From NCBI GenBank assembly GCA_910578065.1, contig CAJTPB010000008.1, positions 23,271-87,270 on the forward strand: a DNA stretch of 64,000 nt, written 5' to 3'. The DNA is from an uncultured Christensenella sp. Its GTDB lineage: Bacteria; Bacillota; Clostridia; Christensenellales; Borkfalkiaceae. Within the stretch, counting starts at the first letter, position 1. Each line of letters begins with the position of its first letter. Below, in pieces: positions 8,482-17,727 of this stretch. A program made the position numbers and the translations under genes. The notes beneath the pieces are model-generated. The model did not search any database and had not been told where the DNA came from. It was given only the letters and a program-made list of their open reading frames with translations.

Positions 8482-9123
8482 GTGAATTATACGAAGCAGG
8501 TAAGAGAATATTGCGAAAAGAACGCTAATTCTTTAATAGATATTTCGATAATCAGAAATAGCGTATTTTCGGATATTCCATACAAAACATTGCTTAAAAT
8601 ATTTAATCGCCTTGAAGATGAGGGTGTAGTACATACCGTTTCAAAAGGCATATATAGAGTTGGAAATAAAATAACTAACAGTAAAGATATATTAAACGCC
8701 TATACCCAAAAAGGCAAAGGAATGGTGGTTGGATATACGTTGTTTAATAATATCGGTCTTACCGCATACCAAGATGATAAAGTAGAGATTTATACCAATG
8801 CGATAGCTAATAAACAAAAAACGATTGATGACTTTTTATTAAAGAAAGTTGATTTAGAGTTTACGGACGAGATAATAGATTTAATATCTTTGTTGGAAAT
8901 ACTTGATGTCGGTATAAGTATGAAAGGAGCTGATGTTTTATCATATAAAAGAACAGTTAAGCTTCTGGCGTTGACATACAATGATGAGGATTTCCAGACA
9001 GTTAATGAAGTCATCAGATATAAGTATTCAACAATAGTGAAATTAAACGAATTGTTGAAACGGCTAGATGTCGAAAACACTTGCTTGGAAATTTATCAAG
9101 AAAAAATCTGTCAAAGGAATTAA
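8482..9123 (+). CDS. AbiEi-like (DUF6088-type) transcriptional antitoxin
   Basis: A 213-residue protein starting at GTG 8482, with AGGAG at 8471-8475. Residues 1-60 are a winged helix: VREYCEKNAN...VFSDIPYKTLLKIFNRLEDEGVV...SKGIYRVG, which matches the N-terminal domain of AbiEi/DUF6088 antitoxins. The rest fits the AbiEi C-terminal domain loosely (TAYQ, KVEIYTN). AbiEi proteins normally repress an abiE operon and neutralise the nucleotidyltransferase AbiEii. No AbiEii follows here; a short remnant and then a helicase do. It may act as regulator of the helicase or be an orphan antitoxin. Confidence 0.65.
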   Translation: MNYTKQVREYCEKNANSLIDISIIRNSVFSDIPYKTLLKIFNRLEDEGVVHTVSKGIYRVGNKITNSKDILNAYTQKGKGMVVGYTLFNNIGLTAYQDDKVEIYTNAIANKQKTIDDFLLKKVDLEFTDEIIDLISLLEILDVGISMKGADVLSYKRTVKLLALTYNDEDFQTVNEVIRYKYSTIVKLNELLKRLDVENTCLEIYQEKICQRN

Positions 9124-9128
9124 AGGCT

Positions 9129-9212
9129 ATGAGTGAAATTATGCTGTGGCTAAATATAGAAAAAGTTGCTATCCTTGCAAATGTAAGTAAAAATACCCAA
9201 AGATTATTTTAA
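9129..9212 (+). pseudogene. Short HTH-like remnant
   Basis: An ATG-initiated frame of 27 codons, containing WLNIEKVAILANVSKNTQRL, resembles the start of a helix-turn-helix (VAxLANVSKxT) of a transposase or excisionase and then stops. There is no proper Shine-Dalgarno. It is probably the stub of a truncated gene at the place where an AbiEii partner would be expected. Weak evidence. Confidence 0.35.
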
Positions 9213-9256
9213 GACGAGAGATGATATGTTCATCTTTGCGTACAAAGGAGGTATAT

Positions 9257-11950
9257 ATGAAAATAATAGATAAGAGACTTAAAGAAACGGCAGATGCTAT
9301 AGATTGTAAATTTTCTAAAGTAAATGAAGAAAACAGAAGTGAAGTGTCTGCTGACGTTTTGTCTCATCTGAGAAATTTTTGCGAAGCATTTATGTATAAA
9401 GTTTATGACGAAGAAAATGCAGCAGATTTATATCAGACACAGGATAACTTAAAGATAGTCCGTAAATATATTAAGGACAATTATTATGATACTTGGAAAT
9501 TTCATTCCTTGCTGGATGCCAGTGTCGGACATATGGATTTTGGTTCAATGCAGTCTGAAGCTTTAACTTTAAAATATATTCCGAAACTTTTATTATTAAA
9601 AGTCTTTTTGATAAAAGAGTATGGGATAAAGGTTTTTGAAAATATAGACAAATATCCGTTGGATTTAGATAATAGTCTTGTTTCTTTTTATGAGAAAATT
9701 TTGTTTGTATTACTAAATTCCAAGCCCGAAACAACTAAGATGACTCGCAATCAATATTTTGTCAAAAAAAGATCTATGAAATATATAAACGGATACATAT
9801 TTTACGAATATGTCCTTGATGTTTCCGATGACAAGGCTAATAAGTTTAACACGTTTGTATGCTACAGTTTTAATAGTATAAGATTTGACTATGATTTGAA
9901 GCTATTGCTTTCAAAAAGGCAAATAACTTATCTAAATACAAAGATGTATATAAATATTATATACGAATACGAATATTCGATAAGACCGTGCGCATTCCAA
10001 AATTTGCTGTACTTAATAAATTATGATAATGCAAAATGTAAAAGGGATAAAGAATACAAGAGGCTTATGAAATTGATTAAGAGTGCAGGGAAGTCGCTAG
10101 TAGATTTGATTGATAGTGAAAAAGATGTCAGATTTTCATCCGAAGGTTATTATACTCAGTTTATAAATATTATCAAAGAATTTGTTAGAAAAAATAGCTT
10201 TGGAACAAATTTAATAAGGTTTTTGTTGTTGGATATGAGAAACAGTACGATAAAAGCTCAGACTTATAAGCCGTATGGAAGTATGCCCTTGTATAATGAT
10301 AAATTTGCAGATCTGAGAATCAGATTGGCTTCGAAGTCGTTTGAATTGATGCCATTTGCTTTTTTTCCTAAAGAAGCCAGACCATCGTTGCACACGTTAT
10401 TCGAACTTTATGATGCGTCGAATTCTGCAGATGAAATACTATACCATAATTTGGTAGACTATATAAATCAAAAAAATTCTCTTTTTGTAAAGCCTTGTAA
10501 TATCGGATATTCGAACGAAAAATTTGTTGAATTAAAAAACGGTTTTAACGATAAACTTTTAAGAAAAAATTCTTATTATTCTGATTATCAAATAATTGAA
10601 GTGGACGGATATTATACGATTGAGGCTTACTACAACTCAACAATTAACGTTATCCGGAAAACTGCGGATTTATGTAAAGCTCAAAAAATTCAGTTGAACA
10701 ATAATTATTCTGATAACGAAGTTTTGTCTGATGCGCAAAAGACTGTGCTAAGTAAATTGTTGATGAATTCATCTATTGCATTAGTTACCGGTGCTGCGGG
10801 TACGGGAAAAACGACAATAATAAAAGAATTTATAAAGAATAATGCCGAAAAACGAATTTTATGTTTAACGACTACGAATACAGCAAACAACAATTTGAAA
10901 ATAAAAGATTTCCTTGGTGCGGTCACATATAAAAATATATCCCAATTTGAAATCGAAAAATCCCATGATTTTTATGAAATAATTATTGTTGATGAGGCAA
11001 GTTTTGTTTCAACGAAATCGATTGAAAAGATTATTGGCATGTATAATAACTCGGCATTTCTATTCGTAGGCGATCCAAGTCAAATCGAGTCCATTGATTT
11101 TGGTAATTGGTTCGAGTTACTAATAAATTTGTTTAATAATAAGAATGTTGTTTTTACTCTTGACGTTGAGTATAGAACTAAAGTTGTTGAGTTAACTAAA
11201 ATTTGGAATGAGGTGAGAATTGGTAAAAAGAATGACATTTTAGAACTGCTTTCCGCCTTTGAGATGACGGATGAAATAAATGACGATATTTTTAACATTC
11301 AAGGTAACGAGGTGGTGCTTTGTCTAAATTACGACGGTCTATACGGAATAAACAATATCAACAGATATTTACAAGCATCTAATCCAAACGAAGCTTATGA
11401 ATATCAGCAAAATTTGTATAAAGTTGATGATCCCGTTGTTTTTATAACCAATGATTACAGCGAATACGGAATATATAATAATTTAAGCGGTAAAATTGTA
11501 AATATCGACGATGAACCGGAAAATATTACTTTCAAAATAGAATTATCAGATAGCAAAATTACTAATGGGATATTATCATCCGAAGTTGAGGTGGTAGAAG
11601 AAAATTCCACGAAATATGCTATAGTCGATAAAATGAAGTATTATACCGATAAGTATGATTCGGATATGGATACTAGAACGAAACTACCTTTTCAGATATC
11701 GTATGCAATGTCAATACATAAAGCGCAAGGTTTGGAGTTTGATTCGGTTAAGATTGTGATAACAAAAGAATCGGACGAGCAAGTAACGAAAAACATTTTT
11801 TATACGGCGGTAACCAGAGCGAAGAAAAAACTGAAAATTTATTGGCAACCCGAAGTAGCAAACTACGTATTGAACAATATTGAAAATGATATCAACTTAA
11901 AAACTACAGATTTGTCCATTTTGACGGAACAATTAAAAGATTTTATTTAG
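9257..11950 (+). CDS. SF1 (RecD/UvrD-like) DNA helicase with unknown N-terminal half
   Basis: I start at ATG 9257 after AAAGGAGG (9244-9251), giving 897 residues. The C-terminal 400 residues are a superfamily 1 helicase: Walker A GAAGTGKT, Walker B IIIVDEAS, motif III FVGDPSQIES, an arginine motif VEYRT, then SIHKAQGLEFDSV and FYTAVTRAKKKL, the last being the RecD/UvrD motif VI. The N-terminal 500 residues are Tyr/Asn/Lys-rich with no recognised domain and probably carry target recognition. Helicases of this kind with unrelated N-terminal halves are frequent in phage-defence loci. It follows the AbiEi-like gene after about 130 bases and is closed by a terminator. AT-rich codon use marks it as acquired. 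Confidence 0.75.
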   Translation: MKIIDKRLKETADAIDCKFSKVNEENRSEVSADVLSHLRNFCEAFMYKVYDEENAADLYQTQDNLKIVRKYIKDNYYDTWKFHSLLDASVGHMDFGSMQSEALTLKYIPKLLLLKVFLIKEYGIKVFENIDKYPLDLDNSLVSFYEKILFVLLNSKPETTKMTRNQYFVKKRSMKYINGYIFYEYVLDVSDDKANKFNTFVCYSFNSIRFDYDLKLLLSKRQITYLNTKMYINIIYEYEYSIRPCAFQNLLYLINYDNAKCKRDKEYKRLMKLIKSAGKSLVDLIDSEKDVRFSSEGYYTQFINIIKEFVRKNSFGTNLIRFLLLDMRNSTIKAQTYKPYGSMPLYNDKFADLRIRLASKSFELMPFAFFPKEARPSLHTLFELYDASNSADEILYHNLVDYINQKNSLFVKPCNIGYSNEKFVELKNGFNDKLLRKNSYYSDYQIIEVDGYYTIEAYYNSTINVIRKTADLCKAQKIQLNNNYSDNEVLSDAQKTVLSKLLMNSSIALVTGAAGTGKTTIIKEFIKNNAEKRILCLTTTNTANNNLKIKDFLGAVTYKNISQFEIEKSHDFYEIIIVDEASFVSTKSIEKIIGMYNNSAFLFVGDPSQIESIDFGNWFELLINLFNNKNVVFTLDVEYRTKVVELTKIWNEVRIGKKNDILELLSAFEMTDEINDDIFNIQGNEVVLCLNYDGLYGINNINRYLQASNPNEAYEYQQNLYKVDDPVVFITNDYSEYGIYNNLSGKIVNIDDEPENITFKIELSDSKITNGILSSEVEVVEENSTKYAIVDKMKYYTDKYDSDMDTRTKLPFQISYAMSIHKAQGLEFDSVKIVITKESDEQVTKNIFYTAVTRAKKKLKIYWQPEVANYVLNNIENDINLKTTDLSILTEQLKDFI

Positions 11951-11987
11951 GAATAGATGGGGCAGTATTTTTATCAACTAAACACAG

Positions 11988-12024
11988 AATCGGAGAAAGT
12001 TGAACCGCTTTCTCCGATTTTTTT
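11988..12024 (+). terminator. Terminator after the helicase gene
   Basis: AATCGGAGAAAG pairs with CTTTCTCCGATT followed by a T-run. Confidence 0.85.
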
Positions 12025-12251
12025 GCAAAATCGTAAAAACTGCGCGCGTCTGTAAAATACCCCTATTTTATTTCGAATCTGCAAGCGCGAAAAGGTGCGC
12101 GGAACAATTAAATACGATGAAAGCGGTATAAGAATTAAAAGAATCGACGAAGTTTTTCGTCGGTTTTTTAATTTATAGATGGTTACAAACAAAAAATAAA
12201 GAAAAATCATGCGCATTTTCACAGTTTTAGAAAGTTTTTTACAGAAATGGG
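12025..12251. other. Island-to-core junction, no gene seen
   Basis: No coding frame is convincing here. A hairpin CGACGA(agttttt)TCGTCG ending in TTTTTT at about 12145-12168 looks like a second terminator. I searched for another copy of the tRNA-Leu 3' end and did not see one, so the right boundary of the AT-rich segment is undefined. Confidence 0.5.
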
Positions 12252-12281
12252 TTGACAAAAAACAATGGGGGGGGGTATAAT
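12252..12281 (+). promoter_or_regulatory. Promoter with a G9 tract in its spacer
   Basis: TTGACA (12252-12257) and TATAAT (12276-12281) are both perfect and are 18 bases apart. The last nine spacer bases (12267-12275) are all G. Loss or gain of one G would move the spacer to 17 or 19, so strand slippage could switch expression of the GH43 lipoprotein that starts 43 bases downstream. Confidence 0.8.
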
Positions 12282-12323
12282 TGTATTATATCATTTATTT
12301 CGGTGATCCGAAAAGGGGGAAGT

Positions 12324-15260
12324 ATGAGAAAAGGCACACGGATAGCCGCAATGCTTTTAAGTTTGTCGTTTGTGGCAAGTTTTGCGGCGTGCGGCGGGAA
12401 CCCGCCCGATAACGGCGACGGCAACGGAAACGGAAACGGAACCGAACAGGAACAGCCTATACGCGATACGCAGGCGCCTGTTGTAACGTTAGGCGAAACG
12501 CCTGCGACCATGGAGGCGGGGGAATCGCTTACGCTGACGTTTACTGCGACGGATAACAAAAGCGCGGCTTCGGCGATTAGGTTTTCGGTAAGCATATTGA
12601 ACGAATCGAACGTAGACGTCGCTTCGATGGTTTACAACGCAGAGGAAAAGAAGTTTACGCCCACGTCTGCGGGCAAATATACCATCGTCGTCGGCGCATA
12701 CGACGAAGCGGGCAATTACGGTAAAACGGAACGGAAAATTACCGTTGTTCCCGCTATCGTAAACGATACGACTCCGCCGCTGATTTCCTTTACATTGGAA
12801 AAAACGTTAAAGCTGGGCGGATATTCCACCATTCGTTATACGGTTACGGACGATATCAGCGATCGCGCGGATATCCGCACGGAAGTAACGGTTAAAACGG
12901 AAGAGGGAGAAGACGTAACGGTAAGCTTATACGACGAAACGACCAAACGGTTTACGCCTACGGTTGCGGGAAAATACGTGATCGCGGTAACGGCGTATGA
13001 CGAAGCGAACAACAAAGCGGAAGTCAAGCAAACGATCACCGTATACGAAGAAGGGCAGCGTCCGCCCGAATTAGACGAAGATAAAACGCCGCCCGTGATC
13101 GATTTCGGCGAAACGCCTTCCACGGTAGAATTGGGCACGCCGCTTGCGTTGCAATTTACGGTATCGGACGACATCTCGCCCGAAAGCGCACTTAACGTGA
13201 TCGTTGCGGTAAAAGACGAGGCGGACGGCAACGTTGCAGACGTATATTTTGCACAAACGCGTATATTCAGCCCCAAAGTTGCGGGCACGTATAAAATTGT
13301 GGTTACCGCAACAGACGAAGCGGGTAACCCCGCAAGCAAAACGCATACCGTTACGGTTACTTCGCGCGGGAATGTAAGTTTGCCTTCTTCGGGCGAGTTC
13401 GGCGACGACGTGTTCGTGCATGATCCTTCGATCTTTTACGATCGTGCGAGCGGGCGTTATTATGCGTTCGGTTCGCACTACGCGGTCGCTTCCACAACGG
13501 ATTTTATCACCTGGCGGCAAGACGTGCCGGGCGACACGGGGTATAAAACGCTTTACGGTAAAGACAACAAAGCGGAAACGCTTCCCCTTTCGTATGCGGC
13601 GGTAGGCGGCGATCAAAATACTTGGGCGCCCGACGTGGAAAAGATCGGCGACAAATATTACATGTATTATTCGCTGACCGGCGCATTCGGAAAGAACAAA
13701 TCGGTAATCGGCAGAGTTTCTTCCGACAACGTTTTAGGACCCTATTCGAACGAAGAACTGATTTTAAAAAGCGACGGGGCGGGGCAGCCCAACTGTATCG
13801 ATCCCGAACTGTTCTACGATAAAGAGGGAAGATTGTGGATGGTTTACGGTTCTTTCTATGCGGGTATTTACATAAAAGAACTGTATACCGAAGGCGAGAA
13901 GGCAGGGCTTCCCAAAGAAGACGAATTAAACGATTACGGAAAACTTCTTTGGAAGGGCAACAGCGTCGGCGTAGAAGGTCCGTTCATCTTCTATGCGCCC
14001 GAAACGGATTATTACTACTTGATGGTAAGCGACGGCGATTTAAACAAAAACTATAACATGCGCGTTGCGCGCAGTAAAAATCCCGACGGTCCTTATACCG
14101 ATATTACGGGCAAAGATATGGCGGCTTCCGCAGGCGGCGGAAATAAACTTACGGGCAACTATAAGTTCGACGGCGATATCGGCTATGCCGCGCTCGGGCA
14201 CAATTCCGTCATCAAAAAAGACGGCAAGTATTTGGCGGTATATCACGCCCGCCGTTACGATGCGTCTACGAACAACGTTTCGAGTTATCATAGTTTGCGG
14301 ACAAATCAGCTGTTCTTTAACGAAGAGGGTTGGCCCGTGCTTGCGCCCAACCGTTATGCAAAAGAATCGCTCGGTAAAGTGACGCCGACGCGCGCCGCGG
14401 GCGATTACGATATCGTCGTTCATACGACGAATACGACGGCGACCTTTGTCGATTCGATCAGATACACGCTGACGTCGGACGGCAAAATTACCAACGGCGG
14501 TTCCGAAGCGGGCACGTGGAGCGTGCAAAACGATTGCCATATAACGCTCACCTTGGGCGGAACGGAATACAAAGGCGTAATTGCGCCCGCTTGGTGCACG
14601 TATCAAAGAAAGGGCGTACTCAGCATTACGGCAACTTCCGCGCAGGGCGGCAGTTTATGGGCGAACGCGGCAAGCGAAGTGCAGATCGATCTGCCCGAGG
14701 GCGTTTCGCTGATCCAAAAGATCGACGGAAACGTGAAGTCGAAGCAGATAGGCAAATTTACTTCGCCCGAAGGTTTTGCGGTGTCGTTGACTGCATTCGT
14801 GGGCGGAGGCAGCGATTGGCAGGCGACTTTGATTAACAGCTGGGGCATGGCGATCACGCTGCCGAACTTAGATCCTTGGAACAACGTTACGTCGACCCGC
14901 CCCGTAAATTTCCCCACGGACTGCAACTTGTATCCTTTGGCGGACGGAGCGAACTACAATAAGAACGGACATATATCTGATACGTATAAAGATAAGACGT
15001 CTTATGTAACCGTTTGCGTTTCTGCCGCAACGGGCGTAAGCTACTATCAGAATGGCGAACTGACGCAGCAATATCCGCTTACCGCGGCAATCGGCAGTAA
15101 AACGGTGGCGGATTTCGTAGCGGTTTTAATCGATTGCGTAAAGGAATCCGGCTTTATGTTGGCGGACGGGGCGCAAATTACCTCGGCAAACGACTTATTG
15201 ATCACGAACGCCGTAACGGATGCGCAAGCGCTTGCGATCTACAACCAATTCGGCAAATAA
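12324..15260 (+). CDS. GH43 arabinanase-like lipoprotein with three Ig-like domains
   Basis: The start is ATG 12324, after AAAAGGGGGA, giving 978 residues. The signal peptide ends in a lipobox (SFAAC, Cys23), so the protein should be anchored outside the membrane. Three tandem Ig-like domains follow (about 46-140, 150-235, 255-345), each opening with a D-T/K-x-x-P-P/V-x-I motif. The catalytic part (about 364-690) is a GH43 five-bladed propeller: VHDPSI (Asp367), CIDPEL (Asp493) and GVEGPF (Glu551) are the expected base, pKa modulator and acid. The last 280 residues resemble the C-terminal domain of endo-1,5-alpha-arabinanases. The likely substrate is arabinan in plant pectin. Transcription is from the G9 promoter. 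Family confident; exact substrate inferred. Confidence 0.85.
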   Translation: MRKGTRIAAMLLSLSFVASFAACGGNPPDNGDGNGNGNGTEQEQPIRDTQAPVVTLGETPATMEAGESLTLTFTATDNKSAASAIRFSVSILNESNVDVASMVYNAEEKKFTPTSAGKYTIVVGAYDEAGNYGKTERKITVVPAIVNDTTPPLISFTLEKTLKLGGYSTIRYTVTDDISDRADIRTEVTVKTEEGEDVTVSLYDETTKRFTPTVAGKYVIAVTAYDEANNKAEVKQTITVYEEGQRPPELDEDKTPPVIDFGETPSTVELGTPLALQFTVSDDISPESALNVIVAVKDEADGNVADVYFAQTRIFSPKVAGTYKIVVTATDEAGNPASKTHTVTVTSRGNVSLPSSGEFGDDVFVHDPSIFYDRASGRYYAFGSHYAVASTTDFITWRQDVPGDTGYKTLYGKDNKAETLPLSYAAVGGDQNTWAPDVEKIGDKYYMYYSLTGAFGKNKSVIGRVSSDNVLGPYSNEELILKSDGAGQPNCIDPELFYDKEGRLWMVYGSFYAGIYIKELYTEGEKAGLPKEDELNDYGKLLWKGNSVGVEGPFIFYAPETDYYYLMVSDGDLNKNYNMRVARSKNPDGPYTDITGKDMAASAGGGNKLTGNYKFDGDIGYAALGHNSVIKKDGKYLAVYHARRYDASTNNVSSYHSLRTNQLFFNEEGWPVLAPNRYAKESLGKVTPTRAAGDYDIVVHTTNTTATFVDSIRYTLTSDGKITNGGSEAGTWSVQNDCHITLTLGGTEYKGVIAPAWCTYQRKGVLSITATSAQGGSLWANAASEVQIDLPEGVSLIQKIDGNVKSKQIGKFTSPEGFAVSLTAFVGGGSDWQATLINSWGMAITLPNLDPWNNVTSTRPVNFPTDCNLYPLADGANYNKNGHISDTYKDKTSYVTVCVSAATGVSYYQNGELTQQYPLTAAIGSKTVADFVAVLIDCVKESGFMLADGAQITSANDLLITNAVTDAQALAIYNQFGK

Positions 15261-15271
15261 GATAAGGCGAT

Positions 15272-15305
15272 TAACGCCCCGCAATTTTGCGGGGCGTTAT
15301 TTTTT
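15272..15305 (+). terminator. Terminator after the GH43 gene
   Basis: TAACGCCCCGC (15272-15282) pairs with GCGGGGCGTTA (15289-15299), followed by Ts. Confidence 0.9.
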
Positions 15306-15478
15306 ACGGAAGAGCGGTAACGTTTTTCGTTAACGGTGCTTCGCGAAAATCGAATGGCGTAAATATAAAAGCAAAAGCTCGATTCGGTTCGTAACCAATA
15401 CCGTTTATGCAAAACGGTTCGGTTTACATATCGTAAAAATATTCGATTCTCTTTCGGTTAATGTTTGAAGTCCATCGT

Positions 15479-15511
15479 ATAAAAAACGCGCTTCCGCATT
15501 GCGGAAGCGCA
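15479..15511 (-). terminator. Terminator of the SecB-like gene
   Basis: GCGCTTCCGC and GCGGAAGCGC form a 10-bp stem around TAT-type loop bases. On the minus strand it is followed by a T-run (A-run at 15481-15486 on the plus strand). Confidence 0.85.
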
Positions 15512-15526
15512 TAACTGTTATAACGT

Positions 15527-15976
15527 TTAGTTCAGCACCGTAGGATCGAAGTTCAACGTGTACTGGTTGGGGCCTCTGTCGTCGGGGAACAGCGTCGCGC
15601 CGGGAACGACGGGCAAAGTAAGCGGATTTACAAGCGCGTCCGCCGTTAAGTTGGTAATCGCCGCGCGCAAATAGGGGAACATGGTTTCCGTTGCGTTGAT
15701 CGCGAAAATGCGCTTGTCTTCGTCGGTGTTCATGTCTTCCACTTCGAAAACGCCTACAAAACGAGCCAACAGGTTAAAGGGCTTGGGCGAATCTTCCGTG
15801 TTTTCGATTTTGCATTCGAGAATCACAATGTTGATTTTTCCGTCTTCGTTCGCCTGTCTGATTTGGCGGGAGAAAAAAGGCTTGATTTCGAATTTTGTAT
15901 CGGGCGAAACCTTTAACGGATTTACCTTAAAGGAAAGTTCGTCTGCGGTAAGCGCTTTTAACGAATATTTGATCAT
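15527..15976 (-). CDS. SecB-like protein-export chaperone
   Basis: The start is the ATG at 15976, preceded by AGAGGT, giving 149 residues; a longer frame to 16015 has no ribosome site. The C-terminal half reads INATETMFPYLRAAITNL followed by VNPLTLP, which is the SecB core (the family has FPYxRxxIxxLT and PxLxLP motifs). SecB is a tetrameric chaperone that keeps exported proteins unfolded. In Gram-positives SecB-like proteins occur sporadically, sometimes as chaperones for toxin-antitoxin pairs; no toxin pair is adjacent here. It is a single-gene unit, convergent with the GH43 gene. Confidence 0.75.
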   Translation of the reverse strand: MIKYSLKALTADELSFKVNPLKVSPDTKFEIKPFFSRQIRQANEDGKINIVILECKIENTEDSPKPFNLLARFVGVFEVEDMNTDEDKRIFAINATETMFPYLRAAITNLTADALVNPLTLPVVPGATLFPDDRGPNQYTLNFDPTVLN

Positions 15977-16216
15977 ATAATTTACCTCTTTTAGTTGATA
16001 TTGCCATTGTAGCATATATTTCCCAATCTGTCAACGGCGAACGGAAAATTTTTTCGGGCGGCATAAAATTCGGTGACAAAATCAGACGATTCGTGATAAA
16101 TTCTTTCATAATCGTCCGTTACAAATTATCATGCCGTAAATTGTTGCATTTTCCCGTTTTTGCGGATATAGTATGGTATCGCCGTAACAAACAAATCGCT
16201 TGCGGCAGGGTGTTTT

Positions 16217-17632
16217 ATGAAGGATTTAACAAAAGGAAATCCGTTTAAGCTGATATTTTTATTTGCGCTGCCCGTGTTCTTAGGCAACGTATTTCAGCAG
16301 TTGTATAATATGGTCGATACCGTTATCGTCGGCAATACCATCAGCGCGGCGGCGCTTACGGGCGTAGGGCTTACAGGTCCCATTTCCTTTTTGATTTTAG
16401 GGTTCGTCAACGGGCTTACGGCGGGATTTTCCGTGCGCGTATCGCAGCGGTTCGGCGCGGGCGATACGGAAGGCGTTCGCCGCGCGGCGGCGATGAGCTT
16501 TTTGCTCTGTATCCTTTTAACGGTATTGATAACGGCAATTTCCGTTCCGTTAACTTCGCCGCTGCTTCGCTTGATGAACACGCCCGAAGTATATTTCGAC
16601 TACGCGTATTATTATCTTTTTACGCTGTTTTGCGGGATCGGGGCAACGGTATTTTATAATATTATCGCGGGGATCTTGCGCGCGATCGGCGATTCGAAAA
16701 CGCCGCTCGTCTTTTTGGTAATCGCGGCGGCGCTGAACATTGCGCTCGACTTTGCGTTTATCGTAGGCTTGCGCATGCACTATTGCGGCGCGGCGCTCGC
16801 AACCGTGTTAAGTCAGCTTCTTTCCGGCATCGCGTGCTTGCTTTACATGTTAAAGAGGTATCCCTTTTTACGGTGTGGTAAGGGGGATTTCGCTTGGGAT
16901 TGGCGGCTCGCGGGCGGGCATATCGCGATCGGTCTTCCCATGGCGCTGCAATTTTCCATTACGGCGATTGGCTGTATCGTTCAGCAAACGGCGCTGAACG
17001 GGCTGAACGCGGCGTATCCCGGCGCGGTTACCGCTTATACCGCCGCTTCGAAAATAGACGGCATTGCAACGCAGTCGTTCGTGGCGATCGGCGTGGCGGT
17101 CGCAAACTACACGGGGCAGAATTACGGCGCGGGGCGGTACGACCGCATTCGCAAGGGCGTAAACGTATGCTTGCTGTATACCGTCGCGGGGGCGCTTTTG
17201 GGGCTTGCGTTCTGCACGGGGCTGTGCCGTCCGCTTATGGGTCTGTTCTTAAATCCCGAAACGGATGAAACGGTCGCCCTTTGGTACGAAGAGATCGTCG
17301 CGTACGGAAGAAAGTTTTTGCTGTTCCAAAGCGGCTGCTATATGCTGTTGGGCGCGATCTTCGTTTACCGCAACGCCTTGCAGGGAATGGGCAAAAGTAC
17401 GGTAACCATGTTTGCGGGGGTAACCGAAGTCGCGGGCAGAGTAATCACGGCGTTCGTCTTTGTGAAGCTGTGGGGATTTACGGGTATTTGTCTTTCCAAT
17501 CCCATGGCGTGGCTGGCGGCGGACGTGTTTTTGATCGCAACGTATTACATTTGCATGCGCAACAAGGGTAAACAGGAAAAACCCAAACGCATGCGGCGCG
17601 GCAAGGCAAAACTTGCAAAGCGCGGAATTTAA
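16217..17632 (+). CDS. MATE family multidrug/cation efflux transporter
   Basis: A 471-residue integral membrane protein with about 12 hydrophobic helices in two similar halves. The first helix carries the MATE signature (LPVFLGNVFQQLYNMVDTVIVG), and a later QQ/QNYGAG segment (VANYTGQNYGAGRYDRIRKG) is typical of the NorM/DinF group. These are Na+- or H+-coupled exporters of drugs or metabolites. The C-terminal tail is Lys/Arg-rich and cytoplasmic. The substrate cannot be predicted. It stands alone with its own terminator. Confidence 0.9.
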   Translation: MKDLTKGNPFKLIFLFALPVFLGNVFQQLYNMVDTVIVGNTISAAALTGVGLTGPISFLILGFVNGLTAGFSVRVSQRFGAGDTEGVRRAAAMSFLLCILLTVLITAISVPLTSPLLRLMNTPEVYFDYAYYYLFTLFCGIGATVFYNIIAGILRAIGDSKTPLVFLVIAAALNIALDFAFIVGLRMHYCGAALATVLSQLLSGIACLLYMLKRYPFLRCGKGDFAWDWRLAGGHIAIGLPMALQFSITAIGCIVQQTALNGLNAAYPGAVTAYTAASKIDGIATQSFVAIGVAVANYTGQNYGAGRYDRIRKGVNVCLLYTVAGALLGLAFCTGLCRPLMGLFLNPETDETVALWYEEIVAYGRKFLLFQSGCYMLLGAIFVYRNALQGMGKSTVTMFAGVTEVAGRVITAFVFVKLWGFTGICLSNPMAWLAADVFLIATYYICMRNKGKQEKPKRMRRGKAKLAKRGI

Positions 17633-17641
17633 ATGATAACG

Positions 17642-17680
17642 CCGCCCGTTCGAACCGCGCTGTTCGGGCGGGCGGTTTTT
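17642..17680 (+). terminator. Terminator after the MATE gene
   Basis: CCGCCCG at 17642-17648 pairs with CGGGCGG at 17669-17675, followed by a T-run. Confidence 0.8.
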
Positions 17681-17727
17681 TGCACGCTGTAAATTAACGC
17701 GTAAAAATAAACAAAGGGGGAAAAGAT

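Noticed and set aside
12025..12251. Right attachment site of the AT-rich island
   Set aside because: No copy of the tRNA-Leu 3' end or other direct repeat was seen.
13071..13616. Minus-strand ORF inside the GH43 gene
   Set aside because: Arg/Val-rich shadow of a real gene with no ribosome site or recognisable domain; the same applies to many long opposite-strand frames inside ppdK, the large lipoprotein and gerAA.
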